Source: Candidatus Hermodarchaeota archaeon (lineage in GTDB: Archaea; Asgardarchaeota; Hermodarchaeia; Hermodarchaeales; Hermodarchaeaceae). Taken from it: a DNA stretch of 19,570 nt. The position numbers and the translations under genes were made by a program. The stretch covers positions 1 through 19,570 of the forward strand of contig JAEOSV010000042.1 of assembly GCA_016840185.1 (NCBI GenBank). Direction: 5' to 3'. Every line of letters starts with the position of its first letter. Position 1 is the stretch's first letter. Positions 1 through 7,651 of this stretch are shown piece by piece. The notes below the pieces were generated by a model. That model ran no database searches. It had not been told where the DNA came from and saw only the letters and a list, made by a program, of their open reading frames with translations.

Positions 1-737
1 CTCCCAATCCAAAATGCGGAGAGCCATCCAGGCTGGTCTTGAATCCAATCTCCATTAATTGCCACGGCTTGTGATGTCTCTGCTCCACTTGAAACAACCA
101 GATCTGATAGATCTGTTGTAAGCGAACCACCAGCAACCATAATGGAATTAATCCCCGCAATTAGACTTTCACGGTGTAACTGAGAATAAAGATACGAACT
201 ATTCACTTCAACATTGTATGAAAGAATTCGGGAATTTTCTGAATCGATGATTGCATCGCCTTCTGTGTTATTGTTATTAGTAAAGGTAGTAAATCGTATC
301 CTTGATTCCGATAGAGTCTGTAGAATCATATTTCCAACAATTGGGCTACCCACTCGCCGGTCCGCAACTTGGTAATCGCTTAAGAGAAACAATGAGCCTC
401 CTTGCAGAACATAATCTGAAATTACTTCTAGTTCAGAGGTTGAGTAATTGTCCATTGGGTTTGGGATGACAAGAATATGTGACCGAGATAGGTTGGCGGC
501 CGTTAATTCGCCATCTTCAAGTATACGAATTTGGTATTCCGGGTAATCCACAAAGAACCCAATGGCTTCTGTAAAATTTTGTTTGTTGATGCTAAACGTG
601 GAATTATGGCTAAAATCAAAGACAATCGAGATTTGTCCCTCTTCCTGCTGGGTTGATCCTCTCGCTTGTGGAACAATAAACAGCAGAAGGATAACTAAGA
701 ACCCAACAATGAATTTTTGGCGGGACATAAGAGCCAT
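1..737 (-). CDS. Secreted protein, N-terminal part (GATase-like/DUF4350-type fold), truncated by window edge
   Basis: This frame stays open from an ATG at 737 to the left edge, giving 245 codons with no stop. The protein begins MALMSRQKFIVGFLVILLLF, a short basic stretch followed by a hydrophobic core and a VPQARG end, which reads as a signal peptide or N-terminal anchor. After it comes a Rossmann-like pattern: ISIVFDFSHN, then a segment with DYPEYQIRIL, HILVIPNP, and ISDYVLQGGSLFLLSDY. Strand-helix patterns of this kind occur in DUF4350/GldG-like class I amidotransferase-fold domains that lack the enzyme site. An SD-like AGGTGA lies 9 nt before ATG 737; a second ATG at 728 has poorer spacing. 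The function is unknown, and a role in membrane-associated sensing or transport is only a guess. It is transcribed divergently from the next gene. The family assignment is by pattern memory and is moderate at best. Confidence 0.7.
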   Translation of the reverse strand, partial: MALMSRQKFIVGFLVILLLFIVPQARGSTQQEEGQISIVFDFSHNSTFSINKQNFTEAIGFFVDYPEYQIRILEDGELTAANLSRSHILVIPNPMDNYSTSELEVISDYVLQGGSLFLLSDYQVADRRVGSPIVGNMILQTLSESRIRFTTFTNNNNTEGDAIIDSENSRILSYNVEVNSSYLYSQLHRESLIAGINSIMVAGGSLTTDLSDLVVSSGAETSQAVAINGDWIQDQPGWLSAFWIG

Positions 738-846
738 CTACCAAGTTCACCTGCAAATACTAGGCAGATTTGACAAGAATCAAACCTTAAAGCCTTTTCC
801 CAATGGGAGGAAGTCAAACACTTGTAGATTTCTGTGATATGTGGTA

Positions 847-864
847 TGAATAAAAGTTTATTCA
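847..864. promoter_or_regulatory. Perfect 8-bp inverted repeat, possible operator/promoter element
   Basis: TGAATAAA-AG-TTTATTCA is a perfect palindrome with 8-bp arms and a 2-nt centre. It sits in the 176-bp region between two divergent genes, about 50 nt before the ATG at 914 and 110 nt from the ATG at 737. It is AT-rich, so it could contain a TATA-like element (AATAAAAG) as well as a binding site for a dimeric regulator. A second TATA-like stretch (CCTAAATGCAT) lies at about 874-884. No direct evidence links it to regulation. Confidence 0.35.
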
Positions 865-913
865 CTTGTGATGCCTAAATGCATAAGAGTCAAGAACTTA
901 ATCAGTGAGGGTA

Positions 914-1615
914 ATGGCAGATCCTATTGTTACCACAGAGGTTCAGCGGAAATTATTCCACTCACTCATGATTCTTGTAGCAGTAGTTAACGCAATCGGA
1001 CTAGCACTTTTTGGTATTCCTTATGGTCCTCTCTTGTCAATTGGGTTTACAGGAATTACCCTAGTTTTTTTTCTTGGACTCGACTTAACAAGAATTCGGG
1101 TTTACGGGTATTTTCCATTCAAACACATTACTGACCGTGTAATGCGTCCACGTGAAAGAACACGACTAGGAGCGAGTATTTACTTCGCTGTTGGAACCAT
1201 GATTATTTTTGTGACTCTTTACATTATTAGCAATGTTCTTCTTACCTTCTATAACCTACTAGCAGTCTGGATGCTTTCAGGTTGGTTAGCTGTTGGGGCT
1301 GTCATGGTTGCCGCAATCGGAGATGGAATGGCGGCAATTATTGGAATACGATTTGGACGCCATCGCATCAAGGGTAATCGTACATGGGAAGGAACCATAG
1401 CCGGCTTTTTCTTCGGCTTCCTTGCTTTTCTACCTCTATGGTTCCTCTTTGGTGTTCCATGGATATATGGACTGATTGCCGCGTCAGTCCTTTTGATTGT
1501 TGATCTAACTGACCCACCCATTAATGATAATCTAATCAATCCGATTGCCATCGGTCTGGTTTTGGCATTTTTTGAAATCATGTTTTTGATTTTAATATTC
1601 GGAGGTGTGGCCTGA
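914..1615 (+). CDS. Dolichol/polyprenol kinase or CDP-alcohol cytidylyltransferase-like membrane protein
   Basis: This is a 233-residue polytopic membrane protein with about six or seven hydrophobic segments. The N-terminal RKLFH (residues 12-16) and the central GDGMAAIIG (136-144) followed by GRHRIKGNRTWEGT (148-161) are the signature of the SEC59/dolichol kinase, phytol kinase and CdsA-like superfamily. These enzymes are integral membrane enzymes that use CTP to phosphorylate or activate isoprenoid alcohols or lipids. In archaea such a protein may act in dolichyl phosphate recycling for N-glycosylation or in polar lipid synthesis; the substrate cannot be read from the sequence. The ATG at 914 is preferred over a GTG at 905 because GTGAGG at 905-910 is the ribosome binding site. 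The stop at 1613-1615 directly abuts the TTG start of DP2, which suggests translational coupling. Confidence 0.75.
   Translation: MADPIVTTEVQRKLFHSLMILVAVVNAIGLALFGIPYGPLLSIGFTGITLVFFLGLDLTRIRVYGYFPFKHITDRVMRPRERTRLGASIYFAVGTMIIFVTLYIISNVLLTFYNLLAVWMLSGWLAVGAVMVAAIGDGMAAIIGIRFGRHRIKGNRTWEGTIAGFFFGFLAFLPLWFLFGVPWIYGLIAASVLLIVDLTDPPINDNLINPIAIGLVLAFFEIMFLILIFGGVA
1601..1607 (+). promoter_or_regulatory. Shine-Dalgarno site of DP2, fixing a TTG start
   Basis: GGAGGTG lies inside the last codons of the upstream membrane-protein gene, 8 nt before TTG 1616. It is a near-perfect anti-16S match and decides the non-ATG start. The upstream stop TGA immediately precedes the TTG, so the same ribosomes may re-initiate on DP2. 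Confidence 0.7.
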
Positions 1616-4600
1616 TTGGAATATCACGAGTCATACATAAACACGATTCGTGAAGAAGTTCAACGAATCGCAAAGATTGCGGAGGCCGCACGAAGTAAAG
1701 GATTAGACCCAACAAAAGATGTGGAAATACGCCCCGCTGATGATGTTGCAGGTCGCGTAGAAGGGCTTGTTGGACCCCCTGGTGTGGCTGAAAAAATCCG
1801 ACAATTAAGTGAAACCGAACCAGCTCACAGTGTCGCCTTTGAGGTTGCTCAAGAAATTGTTCAAAACGCACAGGCTTCAGGAGAAAACTTGGAGAAAGCG
1901 GCAGAACAAGCGATTCGCACCGCTTTAGCAATTCTAACCGAAGGAATTACGGCAGGACCAATAGAAGGGATAGCCACCGTTAAAATCAAAACAAACACCG
2001 ATGGTAGTCGATACCTTGCAGTATATTTTGCAGGACCCATTCGAGCCGCAGGTGGAACCGAAGCTGCCCAAACCGTTATTGTTGCTGATGCAGTTCGCCA
2101 ACAAATCGATTTAGATCGGTACAAACCCTCGAATGAAAACGTAGAACGCTATGTTGAAGAAGTCGCTCTTTATAACCGCGTCTCTCACCTTCAATACCCT
2201 TCACGCCCCGACGAAGTTCGTCTAGCCGCACGAAGCATACCCGTTGAAGTTACTGGTGAATCCACAGCAGAAGTAGAAGTAACCGGTTACCGCGATTTAC
2301 CAGGGGTGGAAACTAACCGGCTTCGGGGTGGTGCAATTCTAGTTCTTAACGACAGCATTCTCGGAAAAGCCCACAAGCTAGCAAATCAAGTAGCACAACT
2401 CTCTATATCCGGCTGGGACTGGTTAGAAAACCTGGCCCCCCAAGAATCGGAAGAAGACAGAATTGAACAACGGATTCAACCTAAAGAAAAATATATGGAA
2501 GACATCATTGCCGGGCGCCCGATACTAGCCTATCCTTCACGAAAGGGAGGTTTCCGGGTTCGATATGGACGGTCGAGGAATACAGGCCTCGCAGCTCTTG
2601 GTGTTCATCCTGCCACGATGGTGATTCTTGATAACTTCATTGCTTGTGGAACTCAGTTAATCATCGAGCGTCCCGGAAAGGGATGCATCGCTATGCCCGT
2701 AGATACCATTCATGGACCAATTGTCAAAACTCACAACGGAAGTATCCATCGCATAGACACTGTTGATGAAGCGAAGGCTATCTGTGAGTCGGTCTCAAGA
2801 ATTCTCTTTTTAGGTGATCTATTAATTGGATATGGAGAATTTCGTGAAAACAATCACCTCTTAGTCCCGGCTGGGTATTGTCCTGAATGGTGGGCTCAAG
2901 AAGTCCTGAAGAATTTACTCGCCGCTTCTTCACAACTTCGGCAAAAACTCTTCAAACAAATCGATAAAATCACCTTTAACCAGCTCATCAAACAACCTCT
3001 GCAAAAAAAACCTGATTCCGGACAAGCATTAACAATATCGATGATCCTTAAGGCCCCTCTTCATCCAAGCTATCTCTATTTTTGGGAAGACCTCTCTATC
3101 CAACAATTAACGATATTCAAAGATTGGGTCCAAGAACTCACACCTACACATGAAAACAACCACCTTGTCACACTACATGGTTCCATAGATGATGATGTCG
3201 AAGACATACTCGATATACTCTGCATTCCATGCGAAATTCAAAAAAACCAAGTTTGGTTTCGAGACGCCGCTCCGATTCTTTACGCACTCTTCTTAGGACC
3301 CCAAAAGTGCAAATTTACTATTTCGGAGGACTATGATGGTGATGCATTAGATTATCTGCAAGATAATTGGTCAATTCCACTTCATCCCAAAGGAACTTTC
3401 TACATCGGTGCACGAATCGGTCGCCCCGAGAAGGCAAAACGCCGCGAAATGTCTCCACCACCTCATGGCATCTATCCTATTGGAAACGCAGGAGGAGCAA
3501 TGAGAGATATCCGGAAAGCAGAGAAAACACGGGAAATAAAAGTTGATGCCAACCATCGAATCTGTTCACGATGTGGCGAAACTACCTTTCATCGAATCTG
3601 CCCCACTTGCCAGCTAGAAACCGAACAGACTTATTGGTGTCCAATCTGCAACTCAACCAGCAAGACCCCAAAATGTGCAAAATGTGGAGCTACTACCAAC
3701 ACCTTTGGACCAATTGACCTATCACTCAAAACAGAACTCAACCGAAGCCGTAAAAAAATCGGTGGAAAACTACCTTCACGAATCAAAGGCGTCAAGGGTT
3801 TAATGAGCAAAGATAAGACTCCTGAAATTCTCGAAAAAGCGATACTCCGTGCTTACTATGATCTTTTCGTCTACAAAGACGGCACTATCCGCTTCGACAT
3901 GACTGACGCCCCCCTCACCCACTTCAAACCATGTGAGGTCAACGTGACCCTCGAAAAACTGCAAGAACTCGGATACCATTTCGATAAAACCGGTGCACCC
4001 CTCCAACACCCCGAACAAATCTTCGAACTTAAAATCCAAGATATCATCGTCCCCTACGACTGCGCAAAATACCTCTTCCGCGTATCACAATTCGTCGACG
4101 ACCTCCTCACCCAAGTCTACGACCTCGACCCATTCTATAAATTCAACACCCCCGAAGACCTCATCGGACACCTCGTCATCGGACTCGCACCCCACACCTC
4201 AGCCGGCATCATCGGACGCATCGTCGGCTTCACACCACTCCGCGTCTGCTACGCCCACCCCTTCTGGCACGCCGCCAAACGACGCAACTGCCTCCATGCA
4301 GACGAAGAGATTCTCATCTGGGACACCAACGAGGAAAAACTCCTCAAACTCCCACTAGGACCCATCGTTGAAGAACTCCTTGAACAAGAAACACCGACTA
4401 AGGTAGTCGACGATTTTGGAACCCTTGCCATCGATAACCCCTATACTCATTGGCGCACCATCAGCCTCGACCCTACCACCCATCAACCAATATACCAACC
4501 AATCAAACATTGGATCAAAGGCACAAGCCACCAGTGGCTAAAAGTCAACACCCACTCCGGACGCACCATCACCATGACCCCCGACCACATCGCCATGATT

Positions 4601-6691
4601 TGGAACCCCAACACCGAAACCATCGAACGCACCAAAGCCCACCAACTTCAAGTTGGTGACCAGATTCCCATCCTCACCTCACTCAACGTTCCTGCAAGCA
4701 TTCCACCTAAAACAATCAACATCCTTCAAGAACTCACCCAAGGCCTACCAGACACCGAAAAATTCCAAACCTTCAAACACCAAACCCGACTAAGAAACGC
4801 GGAAACTTGGATGCGAACCACGCTCCATCGATTCGCCCATTCACTCAATAACCAACAAAATCACTCGTCACAAAACAAAATCGGTCCGAAAAAAATCAAT
4901 AAAATCCTTCAAGACTATTTTGCCTCCAAAATCCCCCGAAGACGCAAAACACGCCTCTTCACCCACGCATGGTACACCTCCATCCCCCTCACCCACCTCG
5001 AAATCCTCGAACAAGAAGGCGTCTTCCACTGGAAAGACATCCCACCCACTGCCCGACTCGGCATAGCCCGCGACGACCACACCATCGCACCCTACATCCC
5101 CTTCACCTCAAACTTCATCCGACTACTCGGCTACTACATCGCCGAAGGCTATATCCGCGACCAACCCACCTGCTACCAAACCAACTTCAGCCTCCCCCAC
5201 CCCACACTCCGCACCCACCTCCGACACCTCATCCAAACCACCCTCGGATCAGACCCCTACTACAAACAAGACAACCACCAACTCGTCCACACCGGCCGCA
5301 TCCACGCCTATCTCCTTGCATACGCATGGAAACTTGGTAAAAACGCGCTGACAAAGCGGATACCTGATTTCATAATGAACTTACCACGTGAATTTCGTCT
5401 GCATTTCCTCTCAGCATTAATTGATGGGGATGGGTCGATAATTCCTCGTTCATGTAGGACTACCATTTATACTTCCAATGAAAAACTCGCCAAAGATTAT
5501 TCATTGCTGCTATCAACTTTAGGTGTCTTTGCTCGAATCCATCAAGCTGAAGGTGGACGCTTTGGCTCTGCAGTCTTAGAACGATATAAGGAATTAGGCA
5601 TCGAACCCAAAGAGACAGAAGGTTTGTATCATGTAGATATTCCTGGAAGAGAAAACATCCCCTTCTTGGAAGATCTTCCTCTAATTCACCCAGAAAAGCG
5701 AGAAAAAAGACAAAAGATCCTCGATAAGGGTTTTCCAAAAATTCAGGTTATAGCAAAAATCGGTGACCAGGTAATCCTTGATAAGATAAAGAAAATTGAC
5801 TTAATCCAAAAACCCGAAGCATCTTACTGTCTCGAAGTGCAACCTGAATATACATCAAACAAATTATATAATAATATCGTAACAAGTGATTTAATTAACA
5901 TTTCGCAATGTGATGGCGACGAAGATAGTTTGCTTTTGGTGTTTGATGCGATGTTGAATTTTTCGCGGGCGTATTTGCCGACGTCGCGTGGTGGGTCGAT
6001 GGATACGCCGTTGGTGTTGAGTGTGTCGATTACGCCGAAGGAGATTGATGCTGAGGCGCATAATATTGATGGGAGTGGGATTTATCCGTTGGAGTTTTAT
6101 GAGAGGGCGCGGCAGTTTGCTGATCCGAAGGATGTTGAGGATATTTTGGATTTGGTGGCGCATCGTATTGTGGATCATCGTATTGAGGCGACGGCGGAAT
6201 CGTATGGGCTCGATTTTTCGCATCCAACGGGTGATGTCAATTATGGGCCCCGTGTGACGACGTATACGAAATTGCAGACCATGCAGGAGAAAGTGGATCG
6301 GCAGTTGGCGTTGGGTAGTCGTATTGCGGCGGTTGATGTTCAAGATATGGCTCGGCGGCTGCTTGATTCACATTTTCTGCCTGATATTTTTGGTAATATC
6401 CGGGCGTTTTCGACTCAGAAAGTTCGGTGTACGCGGTGTAATGAAAAATATCGGCGGGTTCCTTTATCCGGTCAATGTACTGAATGCTCAGGAAAACTCG
6501 TTTTAACGGTAACCAAAGCAGGTATTACTAAATATGTTGATTTGGCTGCCAAGGTTGTTGAAGATTACCATCTCCCGTTATACTATCAACAACGACTTGA
6601 GATGGCAAGAAGAGTTATTGATTCACTCTTTGCCCCAGAGGAAGATGATCAACAAAAGACATTGAAACAGTTTTCGTCCGCGAACCCCTAA
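1616..6691 (+). CDS. polC: DNA polymerase II (PolD) large subunit DP2, interrupted by an intein
   Basis: DP2 is the catalytic subunit of the archaeal D-family replicative polymerase and works with the DP1 exonuclease subunit, which is not in this window. The precursor is 1691 residues; removing the intein (892-1431) leaves 1151, within the normal DP2 range. The N terminus (MEYHESYINTIREEV, then GRVEGLVGPPGVAEKIR) and the AGPIRAAGGTEAA region are typical DP2 blocks. A zinc-ribbon region with CxxC pairs starts at C650 and ends near residue 694. The catalytic double-psi beta-barrel motif is split as HAAKRRN|CDGDED. A second zinc finger uses C1605, C1608, C1621 and C1624. The tail QKTLKQFS (1680-1687) resembles a PCNA-binding PIP box, with Ser where the second aromatic is usual. 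The gene ends 9 nt from the convergent CBS gene. Its codon use changes drastically around the intein. Confidence 0.96.
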   Translation: MEYHESYINTIREEVQRIAKIAEAARSKGLDPTKDVEIRPADDVAGRVEGLVGPPGVAEKIRQLSETEPAHSVAFEVAQEIVQNAQASGENLEKAAEQAIRTALAILTEGITAGPIEGIATVKIKTNTDGSRYLAVYFAGPIRAAGGTEAAQTVIVADAVRQQIDLDRYKPSNENVERYVEEVALYNRVSHLQYPSRPDEVRLAARSIPVEVTGESTAEVEVTGYRDLPGVETNRLRGGAILVLNDSILGKAHKLANQVAQLSISGWDWLENLAPQESEEDRIEQRIQPKEKYMEDIIAGRPILAYPSRKGGFRVRYGRSRNTGLAALGVHPATMVILDNFIACGTQLIIERPGKGCIAMPVDTIHGPIVKTHNGSIHRIDTVDEAKAICESVSRILFLGDLLIGYGEFRENNHLLVPAGYCPEWWAQEVLKNLLAASSQLRQKLFKQIDKITFNQLIKQPLQKKPDSGQALTISMILKAPLHPSYLYFWEDLSIQQLTIFKDWVQELTPTHENNHLVTLHGSIDDDVEDILDILCIPCEIQKNQVWFRDAAPILYALFLGPQKCKFTISEDYDGDALDYLQDNWSIPLHPKGTFYIGARIGRPEKAKRREMSPPPHGIYPIGNAGGAMRDIRKAEKTREIKVDANHRICSRCGETTFHRICPTCQLETEQTYWCPICNSTSKTPKCAKCGATTNTFGPIDLSLKTELNRSRKKIGGKLPSRIKGVKGLMSKDKTPEILEKAILRAYYDLFVYKDGTIRFDMTDAPLTHFKPCEVNVTLEKLQELGYHFDKTGAPLQHPEQIFELKIQDIIVPYDCAKYLFRVSQFVDDLLTQVYDLDPFYKFNTPEDLIGHLVIGLAPHTSAGIIGRIVGFTPLRVCYAHPFWHAAKRRNCLHADEEILIWDTNEEKLLKLPLGPIVEELLEQETPTKVVDDFGTLAIDNPYTHWRTISLDPTTHQPIYQPIKHWIKGTSHQWLKVNTHSGRTITMTPDHIAMIWNPNTETIERTKAHQLQVGDQIPILTSLNVPASIPPKTINILQELTQGLPDTEKFQTFKHQTRLRNAETWMRTTLHRFAHSLNNQQNHSSQNKIGPKKINKILQDYFASKIPRRRKTRLFTHAWYTSIPLTHLEILEQEGVFHWKDIPPTARLGIARDDHTIAPYIPFTSNFIRLLGYYIAEGYIRDQPTCYQTNFSLPHPTLRTHLRHLIQTTLGSDPYYKQDNHQLVHTGRIHAYLLAYAWKLGKNALTKRIPDFIMNLPREFRLHFLSALIDGDGSIIPRSCRTTIYTSNEKLAKDYSLLLSTLGVFARIHQAEGGRFGSAVLERYKELGIEPKETEGLYHVDIPGRENIPFLEDLPLIHPEKREKRQKILDKGFPKIQVIAKIGDQVILDKIKKIDLIQKPEASYCLEVQPEYTSNKLYNNIVTSDLINISQCDGDEDSLLLVFDAMLNFSRAYLPTSRGGSMDTPLVLSVSITPKEIDAEAHNIDGSGIYPLEFYERARQFADPKDVEDILDLVAHRIVDHRIEATAESYGLDFSHPTGDVNYGPRVTTYTKLQTMQEKVDRQLALGSRIAAVDVQDMARRLLDSHFLPDIFGNIRAFSTQKVRCTRCNEKYRRVPLSGQCTECSGKLVLTVTKAGITKYVDLAAKVVEDYHLPLYYQQRLEMARRVIDSLFAPEEDDQQKTLKQFSSANP
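4043..4288 (+). other. Extreme A/C-ending codon block in DP2 directly before the intein
   Basis: Of the 82 codons here, 80 end in A or C; the exceptions are TAT at 4136 and the obligate TGG (Trp) at 4265. Going upstream in 50-codon samples the A/C-ending share falls: 40/50 at 3866-4015, 33/50 at 3716-3865, 30/50 at 2936-3085 and 30/50 at 1616-1765. The protein sequence remains ordinary DP2, so the bias is synonymous. It gives the coding strand strong C over G excess; for example 4081-4140 has 23 C and 7 G. Confidence 0.85.
4289..5908 (+). mobile_element. DP2 intein with LAGLIDADG homing endonuclease (540 aa)
   Basis: An in-frame insertion separates KRRN from CDGDED in the DP2 active site, a known intein site of archaeal PolD. 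It starts with Cys1 (CLHADEEILIW, block A). Block B carries TPDH at intein residues 97-100. Two LAGLIDADG motifs are present: LLGYYIAEG (279-287, acidic residue E286) and LSALIDGDG (374-382, acidic residue D381), so the endonuclease looks intact. A block F-like segment YCLEVQPEY starts at 513. The C terminus is NISQ followed by Cys+1 of the host. The last residue is Gln instead of Asn and the penultimate one is Ser instead of the usual His. A Pyrococcus abyssi PolII intein with C-terminal Gln is known to splice, so splicing is expected here. The first two thirds have A/C-ending codons and the last third neutral codon use, which suggests a mosaic. Confidence 0.95.
5924..6196 (+). other. Extreme G/T-ending codon block in DP2 directly after the intein
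   Basis: All 91 consecutive codons end in G or T, beginning five codons after the intein junction. The bias then decays: A/C-ending codons are 9/50 at 6197-6346, 13/50 at 6347-6496 and 24/50 at 6497-6646. The encoded protein is conserved DP2 sequence. The sign is exactly opposite to that of the block upstream of the intein, with G over C excess; for example 5941-6000 has 22 G and 10 C. Confidence 0.88.
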
Positions 6692-6700
6692 TTTCAAAAT

Positions 6701-7546
6701 CTATTTTGTTTCAAAGAGAATTTGCATAAGATCCCTGTCACGGATCATGCCACAAAGCTCCCCTTTCGCACTAGTCACAGGGAGTTGGTCAATATCATGC
6801 CGTCGCATCGTTTTGGTAACTTCACCGATTGTGGCTTGTTCATAGGTGGTGATGATTCCTCCCACCATTACCTCTGATACAGGTTTATCTGGAAGTTGCA
6901 ATTCATTGGTCGAAATATAGAGTACAGTTGTAGCATCCCAAGACCAATCAGTTCCTTCACTCGCAGCTGAAACCGACGTCGATCTACGTTCTCGGACGAC
7001 TTCACTAAGATTCATGATATCGCTCACAGAAATTATTCCTACCAAATCTCCCTTTACAGAAATCACCGGCAAAACATCAGTCGAAGCTAGACGCATAATG
7101 GTATACGCAGCCTGGATAGGTGTATTCTCCCAAACGGCGGTCACCTTTCGCTCAACAAATCGCGTAATTAATTCTTCAGAGTATTGATCGCTGATTACCT
7201 TTCGGATTATTTGATGTACGGTAATCATACCCTTAAGGCGGCGTTTCGAATCAACGACTGGTAATCGGCGGATTCCTTGCTCGAGAAGGATGCGAACGGC
7301 ATCCTCCATCTCATTACTTTGGGCTATAACTGGGGGATCCCGGTCCATTAGAAGTGCTAACTGGTCTTCTTCGGGCTTACGCATTAGGTCTAATCGTGAA
7401 ACTATTCCGGCTAGTTCCTCAGTATCCTTCTTCACTAACGGAATTGCAGTTTTTCCATGTTCGGACATAATCTGGAGAACTGTGTCACGTGTACCGGGAA
7501 CCGAAGCCCGAGCAAATTCCGTCTTCATCACTTCTTTAACTTTCAT
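6701..7546 (-). CDS. Protein with four CBS domains
   Basis: The 281-residue protein consists of four consecutive CBS repeats, that is two Bateman modules. Each has the recognisable ending: TAIPLVKKDTEELAGIVSRLDLM, RRLPVVDSKRRLKGMITVHQII, DVLPVISVKGDLVGIISVSDIM and DQLPVTSAKGELCGMIRDRDLM. No catalytic domain is attached. CBS pairs generally bind adenosine nucleotides or SAM and act as energy or metabolite sensors; the ligand and partner here are unknown. A linker rich in Ser and Thr (around RRSTSVSAASEG) joins the third and fourth repeats. The start is placed at ATG 7546 because GAGGTG lies 6 nt upstream; the in-frame GTG at 7555 is part of that SD. The gene converges on DP2 with only 9 nt between stop codons and lies downstream of glyA on the same strand. 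Confidence 0.9.
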   Translation of the reverse strand: MKVKEVMKTEFARASVPGTRDTVLQIMSEHGKTAIPLVKKDTEELAGIVSRLDLMRKPEEDQLALLMDRDPPVIAQSNEMEDAVRILLEQGIRRLPVVDSKRRLKGMITVHQIIRKVISDQYSEELITRFVERKVTAVWENTPIQAAYTIMRLASTDVLPVISVKGDLVGIISVSDIMNLSEVVRERRSTSVSAASEGTDWSWDATTVLYISTNELQLPDKPVSEVMVGGIITTYEQATIGEVTKTMRRHDIDQLPVTSAKGELCGMIRDRDLMQILFETK

Positions 7547-7651
7547 GGTTAGCACCTCAGAAAGGCAATATCAACTGGGAGTATAATCTCTGCAGAGAAA
7601 ATCCTGAGTTAAATTGCACAGTACCGTTAAAAAGGATTCCTCAATGGGTTT

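Noticed and set aside
3326..3346. YDGDALDYL inside DP2 as a second catalytic DxD motif
   Set aside because: It lies in the N-terminal half, outside the double-psi barrel motifs; the catalytic DGD is at the intein junction (CDGDED).
4969..5340. Long plus-strand reading frame of 123 codons, rich in His, Pro and Arg, inside the intein
   Set aside because: It is out of frame with the intein and results from the A/C-ending codon bias, which removes stop codons from the other frames. The composition is not that of a natural protein.
5891..6343. 150-codon minus-strand reading frame opposite the DP2 C-extein
   Set aside because: The G/T-ending codons of DP2 suppress stops on the opposite strand. 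The product is rich in Arg, His and Ile without domain pattern, and DP2 in the other strand is unambiguous.
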